A DNA stretch of 57,492 bases from Gymnopus androsaceus JB14 (taxonomy: Eukaryota > Basidiomycota > Agaricomycetes > Agaricales > Omphalotaceae). Where the stretch lies: positions 212,960 to 270,451 of the forward strand of contig ML769446.1 of the NCBI GenBank assembly GCA_009733575.1. Direction: 5' to 3'. Of the stretch, positions 35,325-46,413 are shown one piece after another. The notes below the pieces were generated by a model that made no database searches, was not told where the DNA came from, and worked only from the letters and a program-made list of their open reading frames with translations. Within the stretch, counting starts at the first letter, position 1. Each line of letters opens with the position of its first letter. The position numbers and the translations under genes were made by a program.

Positions 35325-36990
35325 CTGTTGATACGCCAATTTTTGGCTAAGGCTAGAACTGCGCAGAACCAATAATCCTAGGTTCTGTTAGTAACAAAAC
35401 ACAGTCAATAAGAGAACTATAGTGAGCCCAAGCTGATAGTTAAAATCTACCGAGGACCTATTCTACCCAAGAGGTTGCAGAGCAACGGTACGCGCAATGG
35501 TACCATACTTAACTTTGTGAATGTGCCTTGATCAAAGTCCTATGCGCAGTATGGTGTAGCGAGGCAAGCTTGCTGGATAACAAGTTGCTGACCGAGGCAG
35601 ATAAACGAGCCCACATACCAGTTATACTAGGCTAGGTCATCGAAGGATATACCCAAGGGATCGAAGTCTTAACAAGGCATTGCTTACCGTGATCAGCTCA
35701 CCGAGGAGTCTAAACGACACTCAAGTTTATTAAATGAAGCAAGGTGGACCGAGATGAGGAAGTACCCTAACAGGTGCCCTCAAAGTTGACGCTTGCTGGA
35801 AAGCGCCCAGGCAGATAGCTGCGGCAGTCCAACGCGGCCACATGACCCACCTGCTGTAGCTACTTCTAGAGCACGGAAGGACCAAGGAGTGTTTTTATCC
35901 GAGCCTCAGCATTTTACCAAGATCCATATGCTACCAGGCATCTAGACTCAAGACCACGCGGAACTAGGGATAATAACCAGTCTCCCATTGGCAAGGAAAA
36001 ACATAGAAATACTTCCGAGGGCTGTTCTGCTAAAGGAACTGCGAGCTTGTAAAAGCAAATGACTCGAGTCGATTCGGACCAAAATCCCAAAAGTCGACCC
36101 AATCGAGGAAGACAAACGAACGAGGCAGGAGAACGTCGAGGCAAAACCATAGTATACATGCATATATGGACATTATTTATCTTTTTCTATTTTACTTACT
36201 CTGTTTCATCCTATCTCGCTCAGTTTCTCTCATTTTCCTATTTTCATATATCTCGCTCAGTATATAAGGGTAGCTATTCTATCTCAGAATGACAAGTTAG
36301 ACTTGATACCTGAAACGCAGTTCTATATTAGGACCTGTAGTGATTTGTACATGCTCAGATGCATCTGCATCATCCTCTGCAACCTTTGAAATGGGTGGCC
36401 TTCTTGTAACCTCAATAACACTGAGGCTGTTCATTCTACTTCCCAGCTATTAAGTCGAGTATTCCTGGTTTTCATCTCGAAGAGAGGTCACATCAGTCTT
36501 AGGACCGCAGGTGGAGCCTAACATGCACATCTCGACCTGCCCGTTGTTGATTAGGAAAGGTCTTGGACCCAAGTGTCGGCTTGGTCTAGTTTTAGGGAGG
36601 AAGCTTCTCGGAGTGTTACCTAGCTTTACCAACAGATTCTACCCCTTGCCCGCTCTTCACTGAGTGTGTTAAAAACACCTACTCGAGTGACTTGCGCGGC
36701 GGTCGTATAAGCTTGTTAGGTAACTCGCGGGAATCCCTGAGAGTTGGAGTATCATTGCGCGGCGACGTAAAGGCTCCCAAGATACGCAAAGTCGTTTGTT
36801 GAGTCGGTGTACTTGACCCGTGCTTTGGTGTTTGCTTTCCCCTCGACTAGTTCAGCGCATTGTTGTACGTTAGTTGGCTTTTCAAAACCTCCCTCTAAAT
36901 ATAAAACCTTGTTCATTGCACACTTTCTGTGTCAACTGTCAAGTGCTTTTCTCTTTGAATCAATTAGTAGTTGAGGGAACCTTCGACAAC
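35325..36990 (+). repeat. LTR-like CCGAGG-rich segment
   Basis: Repeated (A/C)CCGAGG motifs over 35.45-36.15 kb, a TATA-like box CAGTATATAAGGG at about 36259 and a leader of about 700 bp rich in pyrimidines follow the arrangement of a retrotransposon LTR. No internal retroelement genes adjoin it and I cannot define the ends. It holds no convincing gene; the frame at 36159-35914 (minus) is short. Confidence 0.3.
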
Positions 36991-37840
36991 CTCCTTCCTC
37001 GCATTAAATTAAACCTTTTGGATTGTATCTGATTGGGGTGATTGTTGTTTGGTTGGTTTTCATACCTAGCACATATCTAACTCATCACCATGATGCTTTG
37101 TTCCTGTGCATGAAGTGTGAGAGAATGAAGATTCTTGGAAATCGACTGGAGTCAGTGGAATTGGCTCCCTGTTCCAGATCAATCTGCTTTGGCTCTCCAG
37201 GCAGTGGTTTCCGTATTGAATTGATAGGTATCAATGAAGAAGGTCCAGAGGATAATTTCTTAGTTTTCCCAGCTTGTTGGAATGCTGCCACAAGGAATAG
37301 CAAAGCAATGCTCAGCTTATCATGTAAGAATCATTTTTGTTATCTGGTAGACTGAACTCACAAATCATTCTCACAAGGCACTCTATGTCCGGAAAATGCA
37401 GGAAAAGAAAGAACCCAACGAAAGGTAGAACCCAACCCACTGTTTGTGGTCAACAGGCAAACCATTGCCTTTTTCCCTCATTTGAATATTCAAAATACCC
37501 TCCTTGTGGATATCTCTCATCCTGACTTTGAGGCTTACCGAATGGCTCTTGACACCATCAAAGTCTCTCTCACAGAATTTATGGGACCAGGAAGAGAGTT
37601 GCAATATGAAAAGTTGAATCTTGGTGTGCAGGCTTCTTCATACAATACAGCCATCAATCACTACCTATTTTGATTCAGAAGTGAGCATGCCTTTTATCTT
37701 TTTTTCTCCTCTTATATGACATGCAAACATCAAATCACTGAAGTGATTATATTGCTCTCAACTCATTGTTCAGATAATGGGGCATTAACCTGGGTGAAAG
37801 ATGAGTTCTTAGAACCAAAAGAGGTTAGATGATTTACTCT

Positions 37841-38654
37841 GCGCCTCCTAGAGATGGGTACAAATAGCAAATATTTGCAAATATTACGATATTGTATTCG
37901 TTATCGTAATAGAGTAATTTTTTTGACAAATATATTCGTGACACAAATGTTTACTCGAGTGGAAATATCTGTTTCAGAACCACAAATATTCGTGGTCATT
38001 TAATTGCAAATATTCACAAATACTTGTAGATAGCTAATACTCGACTTGGGCATAGAAATAACAACTTAAAAGTACTTATAAGTTCACTATTAGTACTCAA
38101 TATGTATCAAAATGGCTACAATACATATATACAATTTTGGCATGTCTGGGAATTGAACTCAGCTGGTTAGCTATCGTCGGAAGGGGCCTGACCTTAATCC
38201 AGAGTCGGCGCCGACAACCACTTACAACCACTAAGCCATATGGATTTTGTTACATTTACCTAACCATACATGTATATACCTATCCAAACAATGTTCCAAA
38301 ACTTATACTAAGTTTATTTATCCATAAATGTACTTAAACAGCTAAGTACATAAGTCAATTATAATTTTTTTTGAATATAACTTTTTCAATGAATACTGGC
38401 TACCCGGAAAAGTAACCGGAATTCTTGCCGGCCAGCCTGGCACAAAAAATTCTGGTTACTTTTCCGGGTAGCGAGTATATTTGAGTATTTGTCCTGAAAT
38501 ACTTGTATTCGTGTATATTCGTTACTCGAGTGTTTATAACTGAAGATACTTGAGTATTTATCCGAGTATAAATAGTTGATTTTGTAAGTAAATATTCATG
38601 ACACGAATGACGAATATACTCGAGTACATATTTGTGCCCACCTCTAGCACCTCC
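37841..38654 (+). mobile_element. hAT-type MITE, copy 1, with target duplication
   Basis: Element 37849-38646 begins TAGAGATGGGTACAAATA and ends TATTTGTGCCCACCTCTA, inverted repeats of 18 bp with two differences. It is flanked by 8 bp direct repeats GCGCCTCC (37841-37848) and GCACCTCC (38647-38654), one mismatch. An 8 bp duplication and a TAGAG(A/G)TGGGC end are typical of hAT elements. The interior is rich in ACTCGAGTA and carries a tRNA-like module. No transposase. Confidence 0.85.
38139..38243 (-). other. tRNA-like module in MITE copy 1
   Basis: On the minus strand, ATGGCTTAGTGGTT fits an RNA polymerase III A box (TGGCNNAGTGG) and GAGTTCAATTCCC fits a B box. The two are spaced too far apart for an ordinary tRNA, and the acceptor stem is poor. 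It resembles a tRNA-derived SINE head. Confidence 0.45.
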
Positions 38655-39591
38655 TGTTCTTTATTCTTTTATTAATCAGTAATATAGTTCTTTCTGAAAG
38701 TGTTTCCAGACGCACTTTGGAATTCTCTTGGTTGTGTATCTGCCCATCTATTCTTGATGTGCTGCAAGGATATTTTCACAGTAGAGAAATCTTATAATCA
38801 GTACATTGATCTAGCACAAAGGTATGATATATCATCTCTCTCAATGATTGTAATCTGATGCACATCCTACAGTAAGACATTCAAGAGCATGGTAGCCTTT
38901 CCAAACAAGGATGAACTCAAGCCATACCTTGTTAGGCGTTTTGCCTCTGCTTAGTATGACTGGATTGGTAAAAGCTATGCCAGGGGCCTTCCCAGTATTT
39001 GTGAGCTGCTACCAGAACTGGGCATTCACACCAGTGTCCTTGCAGCATACTGATGTATCAGGTAGTCTGAAAGTTCAAAAGGCTATCTGGTGTCAAATGC
39101 ATCGGGCACCTTATGGCATGCACTTTCAGGAGGCCTCATGCCGAGACTGCCATGGCCTTAACTGTCTCTTTTTCAAACGAGATAACAAAGCCTGAAAGAT
39201 CATAGTTACTTGTTCACATGCTCAGTTCAATTGCTGCAAGGAGTGAAAAATTTCCATTGATGGTCTCTATCTTTTAACACCTTTGGGAAGCAGAGATAGC
39301 AAAGGAGGGTGGAACAGTCTTTGACTATATATGGGCAATGTTTGATTCAAAGTTCTACGCTACTTTTGATGCTATGTAAATTCATTTTTGAAGCTTAATT
39401 CAAATAGAACCGGTTGTAGTTTTCTCTGTATAACAAGTTTGGGTCAGTTTACTGTGATCATTGGGAAATACTATCTTCTCCCTCTGAGATTTGATGTACG
39501 AGATTTGGCAATATCAATCACATCACATTACATTACCAGCTATTTTTTTTAAAGTCACTTTTCATCTCAAACTTGCACGTCAACCACTAGT

Positions 39592-40920
39592 ATGATGAAT
39601 CTCTCCCCAGGAGATAACAGCATCAGCATCTCTTACCCAAACACTGTGCCTAGTCTGCACAGTGATGAAGGTATTGCCATCTTCCCAGTGGCCACGTCAC
39701 TTCACCAAAAAAGTGGGAGGCTTTTCCCAATGAGTTGCTACTTATCATCTTTGTTCTTGCTGCAAAGAATTCTGTAGTCTCCAAGGACCAGTCCTGCACC
39801 TCATTGGCCATATCCCACTCATGTAAGCAATGGAGACAGTGCATCATAAATTATCCAGTTTTCTGGACCTCATTCTCTGTAGTCCTTGAACCCAAGTTCT
39901 ATGACAACACCCTCAGGTTGATCCTTGCATATTCTAAAAACTTGCAAATAACCATTAGTATCCAGCTCAAGGAGGACCCAGATTATGCTTCTCTCTAAAA
40001 AACCTCTTTCACCAAACAGCATCGCGTATACAATCCATGACCATCCATGCACCCTGCTGGAGGGAAGCTGAGGTCGATATCATATGTGCATACTTCTTCC
40101 CTAACCTAAAGAAGCTCGCAGTTCAATCTTGGGATCTCTATGGTACATTGTCACTAGACAATCTCAATATGCCTACATTCAGGCATTTATGCTACCCTGT
40201 TGGTCCCACCAATCATTCCTTGGATCTGATCGTTGAAAGGCAGCTCAGGACTCTGAAGCTGGATATTCACTCCTCTTATCACCGTACTCTCAGTGACTGC
40301 AGCAATCTGGAGTGTCTTGTATTAACTCAGAGTCTTTGGAGAGCCTTTGATGCACATTGGGATGTACAAAATTCCTTGCTTTTTCCCGCTCTGTCCAAAT
40401 TGTGCTTGACCAGTGCAAGTCAGTATGAGCATTACCAATACCACATACACTTCAATGGGGCACTGGAAGAAATTCAAGCCCCGGCTTTGAATACTCTTAA
40501 GGTGCTTGTGGTATCTTGGTACTGCCTAGGAGATGGCTGGATCAAACAATCCCCCACCATGTGCAACCTCCATGTTTCACTTAAGCGATTCATCCAACAA
40601 TCTAGTATTGGGGTAACACTCTCAATACTGAAAACCATTGGATTCTCCATTTCAGCCATTGACCTGATTAGTGTCCTTGCCTTGCTACCAGATGTCAGGT
40701 CATTGCATGTTGCTGACACTTGTGTACATCCTCAGTACTATCCAGTCAACAATGAACTAGTCTCTGCTCTGGGAGCCTCATATCCTGTTCTCCTTCCCAT
40801 CCTGGAGCAGGTAGATCTTTGGTGCTCACAGAGATCTATTCCACCCACTGTGAACTGTTTGTTGGACTGTACTCGCAAATGAGAGAGATCAATTCTGATG
40901 CAATTATCTCTCTCAGTGCC
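39592..40920 (+). pseudogene. F-box protein with C-terminal LRR-like region, frameshifted
   Basis: 39735-39998 contains an F-box-like helix bundle (ELLLIIFVLAAKN ... SCKQWRQCIINYPVFWTSF) as in the many Agaricomycete F-box genes. 40037-40882 (281 codons) continues with leucine-rich, strand-helix repeats (LKKLAVQSWDLYGTL and later LLPDVRSLHVADTC). The two parts are in different phases: a small insertion or deletion near 39996 is needed, and another near 40880 would add a C-terminal extension. F-box proteins select substrates for SCF ubiquitin ligases. A chromosomal host-type gene, recently broken. Confidence 0.65.
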
Positions 40921-41159
40921 AATTGCTCTGGCAGACAGAGGTTTTTCAGGAGTATTTTCTGATTCCCCTGTGAAAATCTACTATCATGTTAGAGAAAAGG
41001 AGGTTAAGAACCTCCTTGAAATTGGCAGGAATAGCTTTTAGAACAATGAATCTATATCATAATACTAAAGGAAGGCATGTTGGTCGTGTTTGTTCTCAAT
41101 TCAAACATAAAAAGACAATCTCATTGGCTGGCACTTAACTTATTCTGGTGCTTGAGACG

Positions 41160-42010
41160 TAATGACTGCACTCTTACTGCAACCTTTGCTTTTTCTCAAA
41201 GAAAAAGTTTTTTATCCTGCCCCAAATGTCTGGACTGCCCGTCACCTTGACCACAAGTTGTTTGGAACCAGTGCTTCTCAAAGTTTCTGCCTCTCGAACT
41301 TTCTTCACCTCTCAATTCTATCATCAATGCTCTTATACTCAGCAATACTTCTACTTGCATCAATACTACAGCCCTCCGTTTTGCACAGAATCATTCCCAA
41401 AATGTCTGTCTCTATCATTTCTATCTCTTTGCTCTCTTACTGACTGTCTAGTGTCCCCAGGCTACAACATGAACCCATGGTAATTGATTGTGATTCTGAT
41501 GTGGAAATGGAGATTGACATGAATCAAAGTAAAGCCAAGGTATGTTTCAAGTAAACACACATTAGACTTCAATGCTAATGTTCCTTTTAGATGTTTAGTA
41601 TTGAACTCGATGATTGCATGACATGACCACAGTGACTAGAATACGAGGCACGAGAAAGACTCATTGAATCAATGGCCCACGCTCACTGTGCCATACAATA
41701 TTGTCAACTCCTGGAGCGCAAAGCCCAAAGACAGGCCAAAAGAGAAGAGCACACAAGGGAAGTCCAGGGGAGGCTGCTGGAACAATGCAAAGAGAGACGG
41801 GAAGCACATCAACCACTCCAACCACTCAATGCTGTTTGCGGAGAGCGTAGGCATCGGGAAAATCATGTTGAGTCCTCTGTGTACTGCACCTCCCGAACTT
41901 CCTGCAGAGTTGTTACAATCCTTCTTGAATCTTCATATATAATCTCTAATCCTCATATCTTTATATATCTTTATGTTTAGTATATAGTATCTTTGAATCA
42001 AATAGTATAT
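41160..42010 (+). pseudogene. Coiled-coil hypothetical protein, decayed
   Basis: Reading through short introns: a Ser/Cys/Tyr-rich part, an acidic exon near 41480-41540 (VIDCDSDVEMEIDMN), then a charged helix at about 41690-41810 (LLERKAQRQAKREEHTREVQ), predicted coiled coil. After a frame change comes a C-terminal Pro/Leu end (PPELPAELLQSFLNLH). Family unknown; it may form one unit with the following repeats. Confidence 0.35.
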
Positions 42011-42129
42011 ATAGTTTCAAAACTTCTGGTCTGAACTTGATCTTTCCATTGGGGCTGTTTTTTCTCTCTCGCTAAACTTTCAGCTTTCGCACTTGACTCT
42101 TACACACAATATTGGCAATGTCTCATGGT

Positions 42130-42985
42130 CATAACCTGGATTGCTTCAGCAACACCATGTGAGTTTCTCATCTATGTAATGTGAATGATTCAGTGCACTA
42201 AATATTGCTGCATCCTTCAGGCTAGCACTAGATGATGTGGTCAATACACCTCAACGGTACCAACAGCATGTTCATTATGAAAGTAGAACCATTCGCCTTG
42301 ATGAGAATAATGGCAGTCCTTGCAGGAAGCAAACCCTGGACATTGTGGACAACATACTCAATTCACCTCAACGGTACCAACAGTGCATCCATATTGAAAG
42401 CAGAAGTGCACACTTGGATGAAAATACCAGGAGTCCTTGCAGGAAGCGAACACTCAATGGACCCATTCAGTCATTTGACACTTTTTGTGTCCCCATTCAA
42501 TCTCTTGCACTGGTTGCTAGATGTCTATTTCTCCAAGCTCGCGATGATTCTACTCTTGTATGTGGCTACATTTGTTTCATTCCATGCTCTGCTGACGTAT
42601 ATCTCAGAACTCCGGAAAAACTCATGCACCCGCATCTAGCATCTCAGAACCTCTTAGTAAACGTACCCTGGCTCAACGTGCAAGGAGGGCATGCAAGGCT
42701 GCAGAAAAGGCTGCCCAAACAGTGCCTACTCAAACACATGCAAACCAGCATATCAAGAGTTCAATGAATTCAGTGCATATTTACATTCTTCTGTCTATAC
42801 CTTCTATCAATTCTGTTTGTTAGAGCTCCACAGCAGACGATCAACTTGCAGGGACCTCTGAAGTGCCGCTCAGCAAACGGGTCCTGGGTCAGCGTGCAAG
42901 GAGGGCATGCAAGGCTGAAGTAAAGGCTACCAATGCCAATCCAACCTCAATGAGTCCTGGTAGGAGTAAGTCTTGATACGAAGAT
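42130..42985 (+). CDS. Hypothetical protein with duplicated segments and Arg-rich motifs
   Basis: 42237-42470 has two tandem copies of about 40 residues (NSPQRYQQCIHIESRSAHLD type), each with SPCRK. Further on, in another phase, PLSKRTLAQRARRACKA (about 42637-42690) is repeated as PLSKRVLGQRARRACKA (about 42868-42920), separated by a likely intron. The basic RARRACKA pieces look like nuclear localisation or DNA-binding tails; similar Arg-rich motifs occur in fungal transposon proteins. No catalytic domain seen. Confidence 0.35.
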
Positions 42986-43249
42986 CATCTCCATTGCCTG
43001 ATCTTTCTTTTCAGAGGGTGGATCACCGGCTCCTGGTCAACATCAATGTGAGCGAGTTCCTGGTCAATGTTGACATAAGCGAGAGGAACATTTGCATTTA
43101 TTATTTCCTTTAACAATGAGTGAGTTGTCAATTAACTGTATGTCGGTGTGTCACTAATCACTCTAGCATAGATCAAGCAACGCATACTGATGAACATTGT
43201 TGCTTGCCTTTACCCATGGTTTTATCAACACCACAGCCAACTCAAACTG

Positions 43250-43470
43250 GTGGGTTCTTGGTTTGCAGGTCTGATATCTTGTATCTCATATAAGGTTCTT
43301 CACAAGTCCGGATCCCGGTATACCGTACTGCAGGTACCTGGGGTGGAAATACCCTGACCTGTGACCGGTTAAAACCCGTGGGAGCCAGGTTGAGTATGAC
43401 TGGGACTCGTGCAGGTCAGGTCAGCACAGGTACCCACAGGTACCTGTCTAAGTTAGTCCTGCAGCGTACA
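43250..43470. repeat. GGTACCTG-rich short inverted motifs
   Basis: CAGGTACCTG, CAGGTACCCAC and GGTACCTGTC motifs alternate in both orientations around 43.31-43.45 kb, just downstream of the hAT transposase tail. They may be subterminal or terminal sequence of that hAT element; no end could be fixed. Confidence 0.35.
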
Positions 43471-43538
43471 CATACTAAAGTAAATAAAAATTTATACAAG
43501 TCATATCATACATTAATAAAGTTATGAAAAAAGAAAAG

Positions 43539-43775
43539 CTACAGCCTATCGTCATCGTCATCCTCATTATCAATCACAGCAGCCCCACGCCTACTCCTCA
43601 AATCCCAGAACATCTCCATAACCTTGTCCTCAGGAACAAGTCCCTCCAGGAACCAAGATCGCAAAACCATCAGACAACGCAATGTCTCAAATGCTAAATT
43701 ATGGCATCATTTACTAACCTGTGCTCCACCATGTGAGAACAGATGTTCAACTGGTGTCAATGTCACTGAAAGACC
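43539..43775 (-). pseudogene. hAT transposase C-terminal fragment
   Basis: The C-terminal dimerisation region is readable: PVEHLFSHGG, then after an in-frame TGA a helix ETLRCLMVLRSWF, then LEGLVPEDKVMEMFWDL and an acidic tail (DNEDDDDD) ending at the TAG at 43541-43539. The stop falls where hAT proteins usually have Arg-Arg, so CGA-to-TGA explains it. Only the tail survives; the zinc finger and RNase H-fold core are absent in the window. Confidence 0.7.
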
Positions 43776-43859
43776 AAGTCAGCACTGAACAGTTAACTTT
43801 GTTGGACATACTCGGCCACCTTATTGTTCTTATGTTTATATCATCTTTTTGTCTTTTAA

Positions 43860-44300
43860 CTAAATACACTTTCCATATTTATATGCCAAATGATCCGGCG
43901 TCACATACTTATTGTCTTTTACCTACTCAGGTCCGATGGTCGATATAGTATATAAGTAGTTGTACTTGATTGTCGTACCTTAGTTTAAATATCATCTCGG
44001 ATACACCATATCCTCTCGGAAGTAACTTCTGCTTGTCTTAGTATTGTCTCGGTCAACCATTGGCTTGCCAATGTCAACAAATCTTGTCTCGCTAAACTTT
44101 GCTCTTCCTCATTGGACATTATGGCGTGGCGAGGGTGTTGCTAATAGCTTCACCAACGTCCATCACCTTCCAGTCGCTAGCCGAAGCTTCGGTAATCTCG
44201 GTTCTGTCCGGGAACCCTCGGCTAGTCTTGGTTCTTGCATGATCCTAACAGATTGTATAATAGAAAATAAAAACTTGTAATTTGTAGAAAAATTTTACAG
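43860..44300. other. CTCGG-rich stretch, possible LTR remnant
   Basis: Repeated CTCGG motifs (43.99-44.24 kb) and a TATA-like GTATATAAG at about 43951 recall the CCGAGG-rich segments at 21 and 35-36 kb, inverted. No gene recognised. Confidence 0.25.
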
Positions 44301-44660
44301 TAAAGTACTCAAGTTAAGTTTCATTAAAACTTTGGAACTTTGGAAGAATGGTCCCACTTATATCCAGTGAGGACACTCATACACTGATCCAACATTGGTC
44401 TGATAGACTGAATATATATTCAATGTAAAGTGAATTGATATACCAAACTTTTGCTTCTCAATACCCTGAGCATCTGCATATGCATTTGTAGCTGTGATTG
44501 CATAATAATATTTCAGCTTGGACTGGTCAAATTGCCTTATATGTGCAGCCCGAAGCATATTAGCCCATATATTAGAGTTGACTCCCAGTGACATTCCATG
44601 ATGGATTAACTCAACAAGTCTCTTGTCCATCCCACTTTGTAGTAATCTGGTCCAGTTATA

Positions 44661-45402
44661 CTTAAACATAGAGGTGGGCACAAATACATACTCGAGTATA
44701 TTCATTATTTGTGGTACAAATATTTGTCATGTCAAATCCACTATTTATACTTGAGTAGATACTCAAATATTTGTACAGACATATATTCACGAATAGATAT
44801 TCGTGAATAACAAGTATTTTAGGACAAATACTCGAGTATACTTGTGATTAATTAACAACATTACAAATAAAGTAAATATAGGCTCGAACATGTAAATAAT
44901 AATGTTGAAGCACTATATCAGTGTTTAATAATACTATAAATACAGTCTGTGTACATTTCCGAGTACTATTACATGATACAAAATTGTGGCAGTACCAAGA
45001 ATTGAACTCTGCTGGTCAGCTATCACAGGAAGGCGTGACCTTAATCCAGAGTCAGCGCCCATAACCACTAAGCCACACAGATTTTATTACAGTTACATGT
45101 CAATAACATTATATACATATTCAAACATAGCCGAATTAAGTTATATATTGAATGTTTGCTTAAGTAATGAATAACTCACATGCTTGTGCTAACAAGCACG
45201 TGATATCAGTGAATATTTGCGAATATTCATGAATAAAGTACCAAGAATATTTGTGACATTAAACTGACTATTTATACTTGATTAGGTACTCATGTAACGA
45301 ATATATCCGTCACTCGTGACTAATTATTCACGAGTAATGAATGGCAAAATACTCATGAATAATCATGAATATTTGCTATTCGTGCCCATCTCTACTTAAA
45401 CA
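44661..45402 (+). mobile_element. hAT-type MITE, copy 2, with perfect 8 bp target duplication
   Basis: Element 44669-45394 (726 bp) starts TAGAGGTGGGCACAAATA and ends TATTCGTGCCCATCTCTA. It is flanked by identical CTTAAACA at 44661-44668 and 45395-45402. It shares ends, the ACTCGAGTA-rich interior and the tRNA-like module with the copy at 37849-38646. It sits inside the DUF6729-like pseudogene, so it inserted after that gene arrived. Confidence 0.93.
44985..45077 (-). other. tRNA-like module in MITE copy 2
   Basis: The minus strand starts TGTGGCTTAGTGGTTA (A box TGGCTTAGTGG) and ends with GAGTTCAATTC (B box, 45009-44999) and GCCACA (44990-44985). The terminal TGTGGC/GCCACA pair forms a 6 bp acceptor-like stem. 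At about 93 nt it is tRNA-sized with an extra arm, but no standard anticodon stem is clear. Probably a tRNA-derived sequence rather than a working tRNA gene. Confidence 0.5.
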
Positions 45403-46413
45403 TCCCAATTATTACTAGCCACTGCCCTTTTTGTAAACAATTTTGAACAACTGTGTTGTCACATGATATAGTGAGCATGTGACCATGGGAAACATAGATA
45501 AGATTAGTTGTCACATGACATACCATCATAGTAAGCATGTGATGATGAAAAGTTAGGTTAGGGTTAGTCAGCACATGACTGTGGGAAAGTTAAGGGTAGG
45601 CTTAGCACTAGCCTAGTCAACACATAAGATTAAGTAGGTGGGGTCAGGGGTTAGGTGGTTAGGGTTAGGGATAAGGATGAAATTGGGGGTGTGGGGTGTT
45701 TAAATATAGGAGACACATCATACAGGGCTAGGGTTAAGCCACTTTGCTTAAGTAAGCATATAGTTGGCTATAGATCAACGAACCGGGGCAGGGGGGTGTC
45801 AGTTTCTTCCCATGATGCCTTGTTCAGGCTGTACGGAAATCGTTATTTTGGCCCAGTGTGGTTGTTTAACCTTGTTTAATTCATGTTGGATGGAGTCTCA
45901 TTTGTTTAGACAAAACTGGCACTTTTATAGACTTTGTGCTATGAGGTATACAGGAAACTCCTGCACCAACTCTGGAATAAGCTACTTTATAACTCTAGGG
46001 TCATAACAGTTCATAGTTACTCCACACCATCTGCAAAAAATGTGCTTAATTAAAATGTAATAATTCTCAGTCAAGCCAATAACTCTTCTGGCAATAGGTG
46101 TTGTATTCCAACCTTTGGGTGACATTTTTTGGTCTTTCTTAGAACAGCTGTCATCAGTACAGAGGACTCTATTTTCTTTTCCCAGCTCAAATGGAAGCCA
46201 GAGAAAAACAGAAGGCAAATCTGCTGGCAGTGGTTCCAGTTTTTTTTCCAATCTGGCCTTTTTAAATGCAAAATAGAGTGAGGAGGGTCTTATAAAAAAT
46301 CCTCCTGAAGCATAGCAGGAAGGCCTAGTCTTGCCCTTTAAGGCTTGATCCACTGTGTCCTTTACATTAGACAAATAAAGATTCACAGCTCCATCCTTGG
46401 GTGAGGTATTCAC

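Larger units (their letters stand above)
37110..39196 (+). pseudogene. Unknown Cys/His-containing gene interrupted by a hAT MITE
   Basis: Exons: ATG at 37110 (MKCERMKILGNRLE...) to about 37322; about 37401-37671 with NIQNTLLVDISHPDFEAYRM; a short piece at about 37772-37830; then, beyond the MITE, about 38700-38820 (Cys/Leu-rich) and 38877-39196. The last part contains a Cys/His cluster (CQMHRAPYGMHFQEASCRDC and then a Cys-Cys further on), possibly zinc-binding. An in-frame TAG near 38953 and phase changes suggest it is broken. No named family. The MITE at 37849-38646 lies in the middle, possibly in an intron. Confidence 0.4.
44358..46413 (-). pseudogene. Transposon-type gene with DUF6729-like zinc-binding region, MITE-interrupted
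   Basis: The frame 46413-45982 contains LPSVFLWLPFELGKEN, then C-T-D-D-S-C, MSPKGWNTTPIARRVIGL, a Tyr-rich strand, C-R-W-C and YDPRVIK. This order (W-L-P, C-x4-C, GWN-x-x-P-x-ARRV, C-x2-C, W/Y-DP) is that of the DUF6729-type region of fungal transposon-associated proteins. In-frame TAG at 45982 and TAA follow, with more family-like sequence between (LIPELVQEFPVYLIAQS). After about 45.4 kb the frame is split by the hAT MITE and resumes at 44668-44410 (LVELIHHGMSLGVNSNIWAN ... HIRQFDQSKLKYYYAI). Dead copy; the name of the region is from memory. Confidence 0.5.

Noticed and set aside
45640..45680. GGTTAGGGTTAGGG as an interstitial telomere
   Set aside because: Only two tandem TTAGGG-like units, within a longer GTTAGG-rich stretch; not enough for a telomeric tract.
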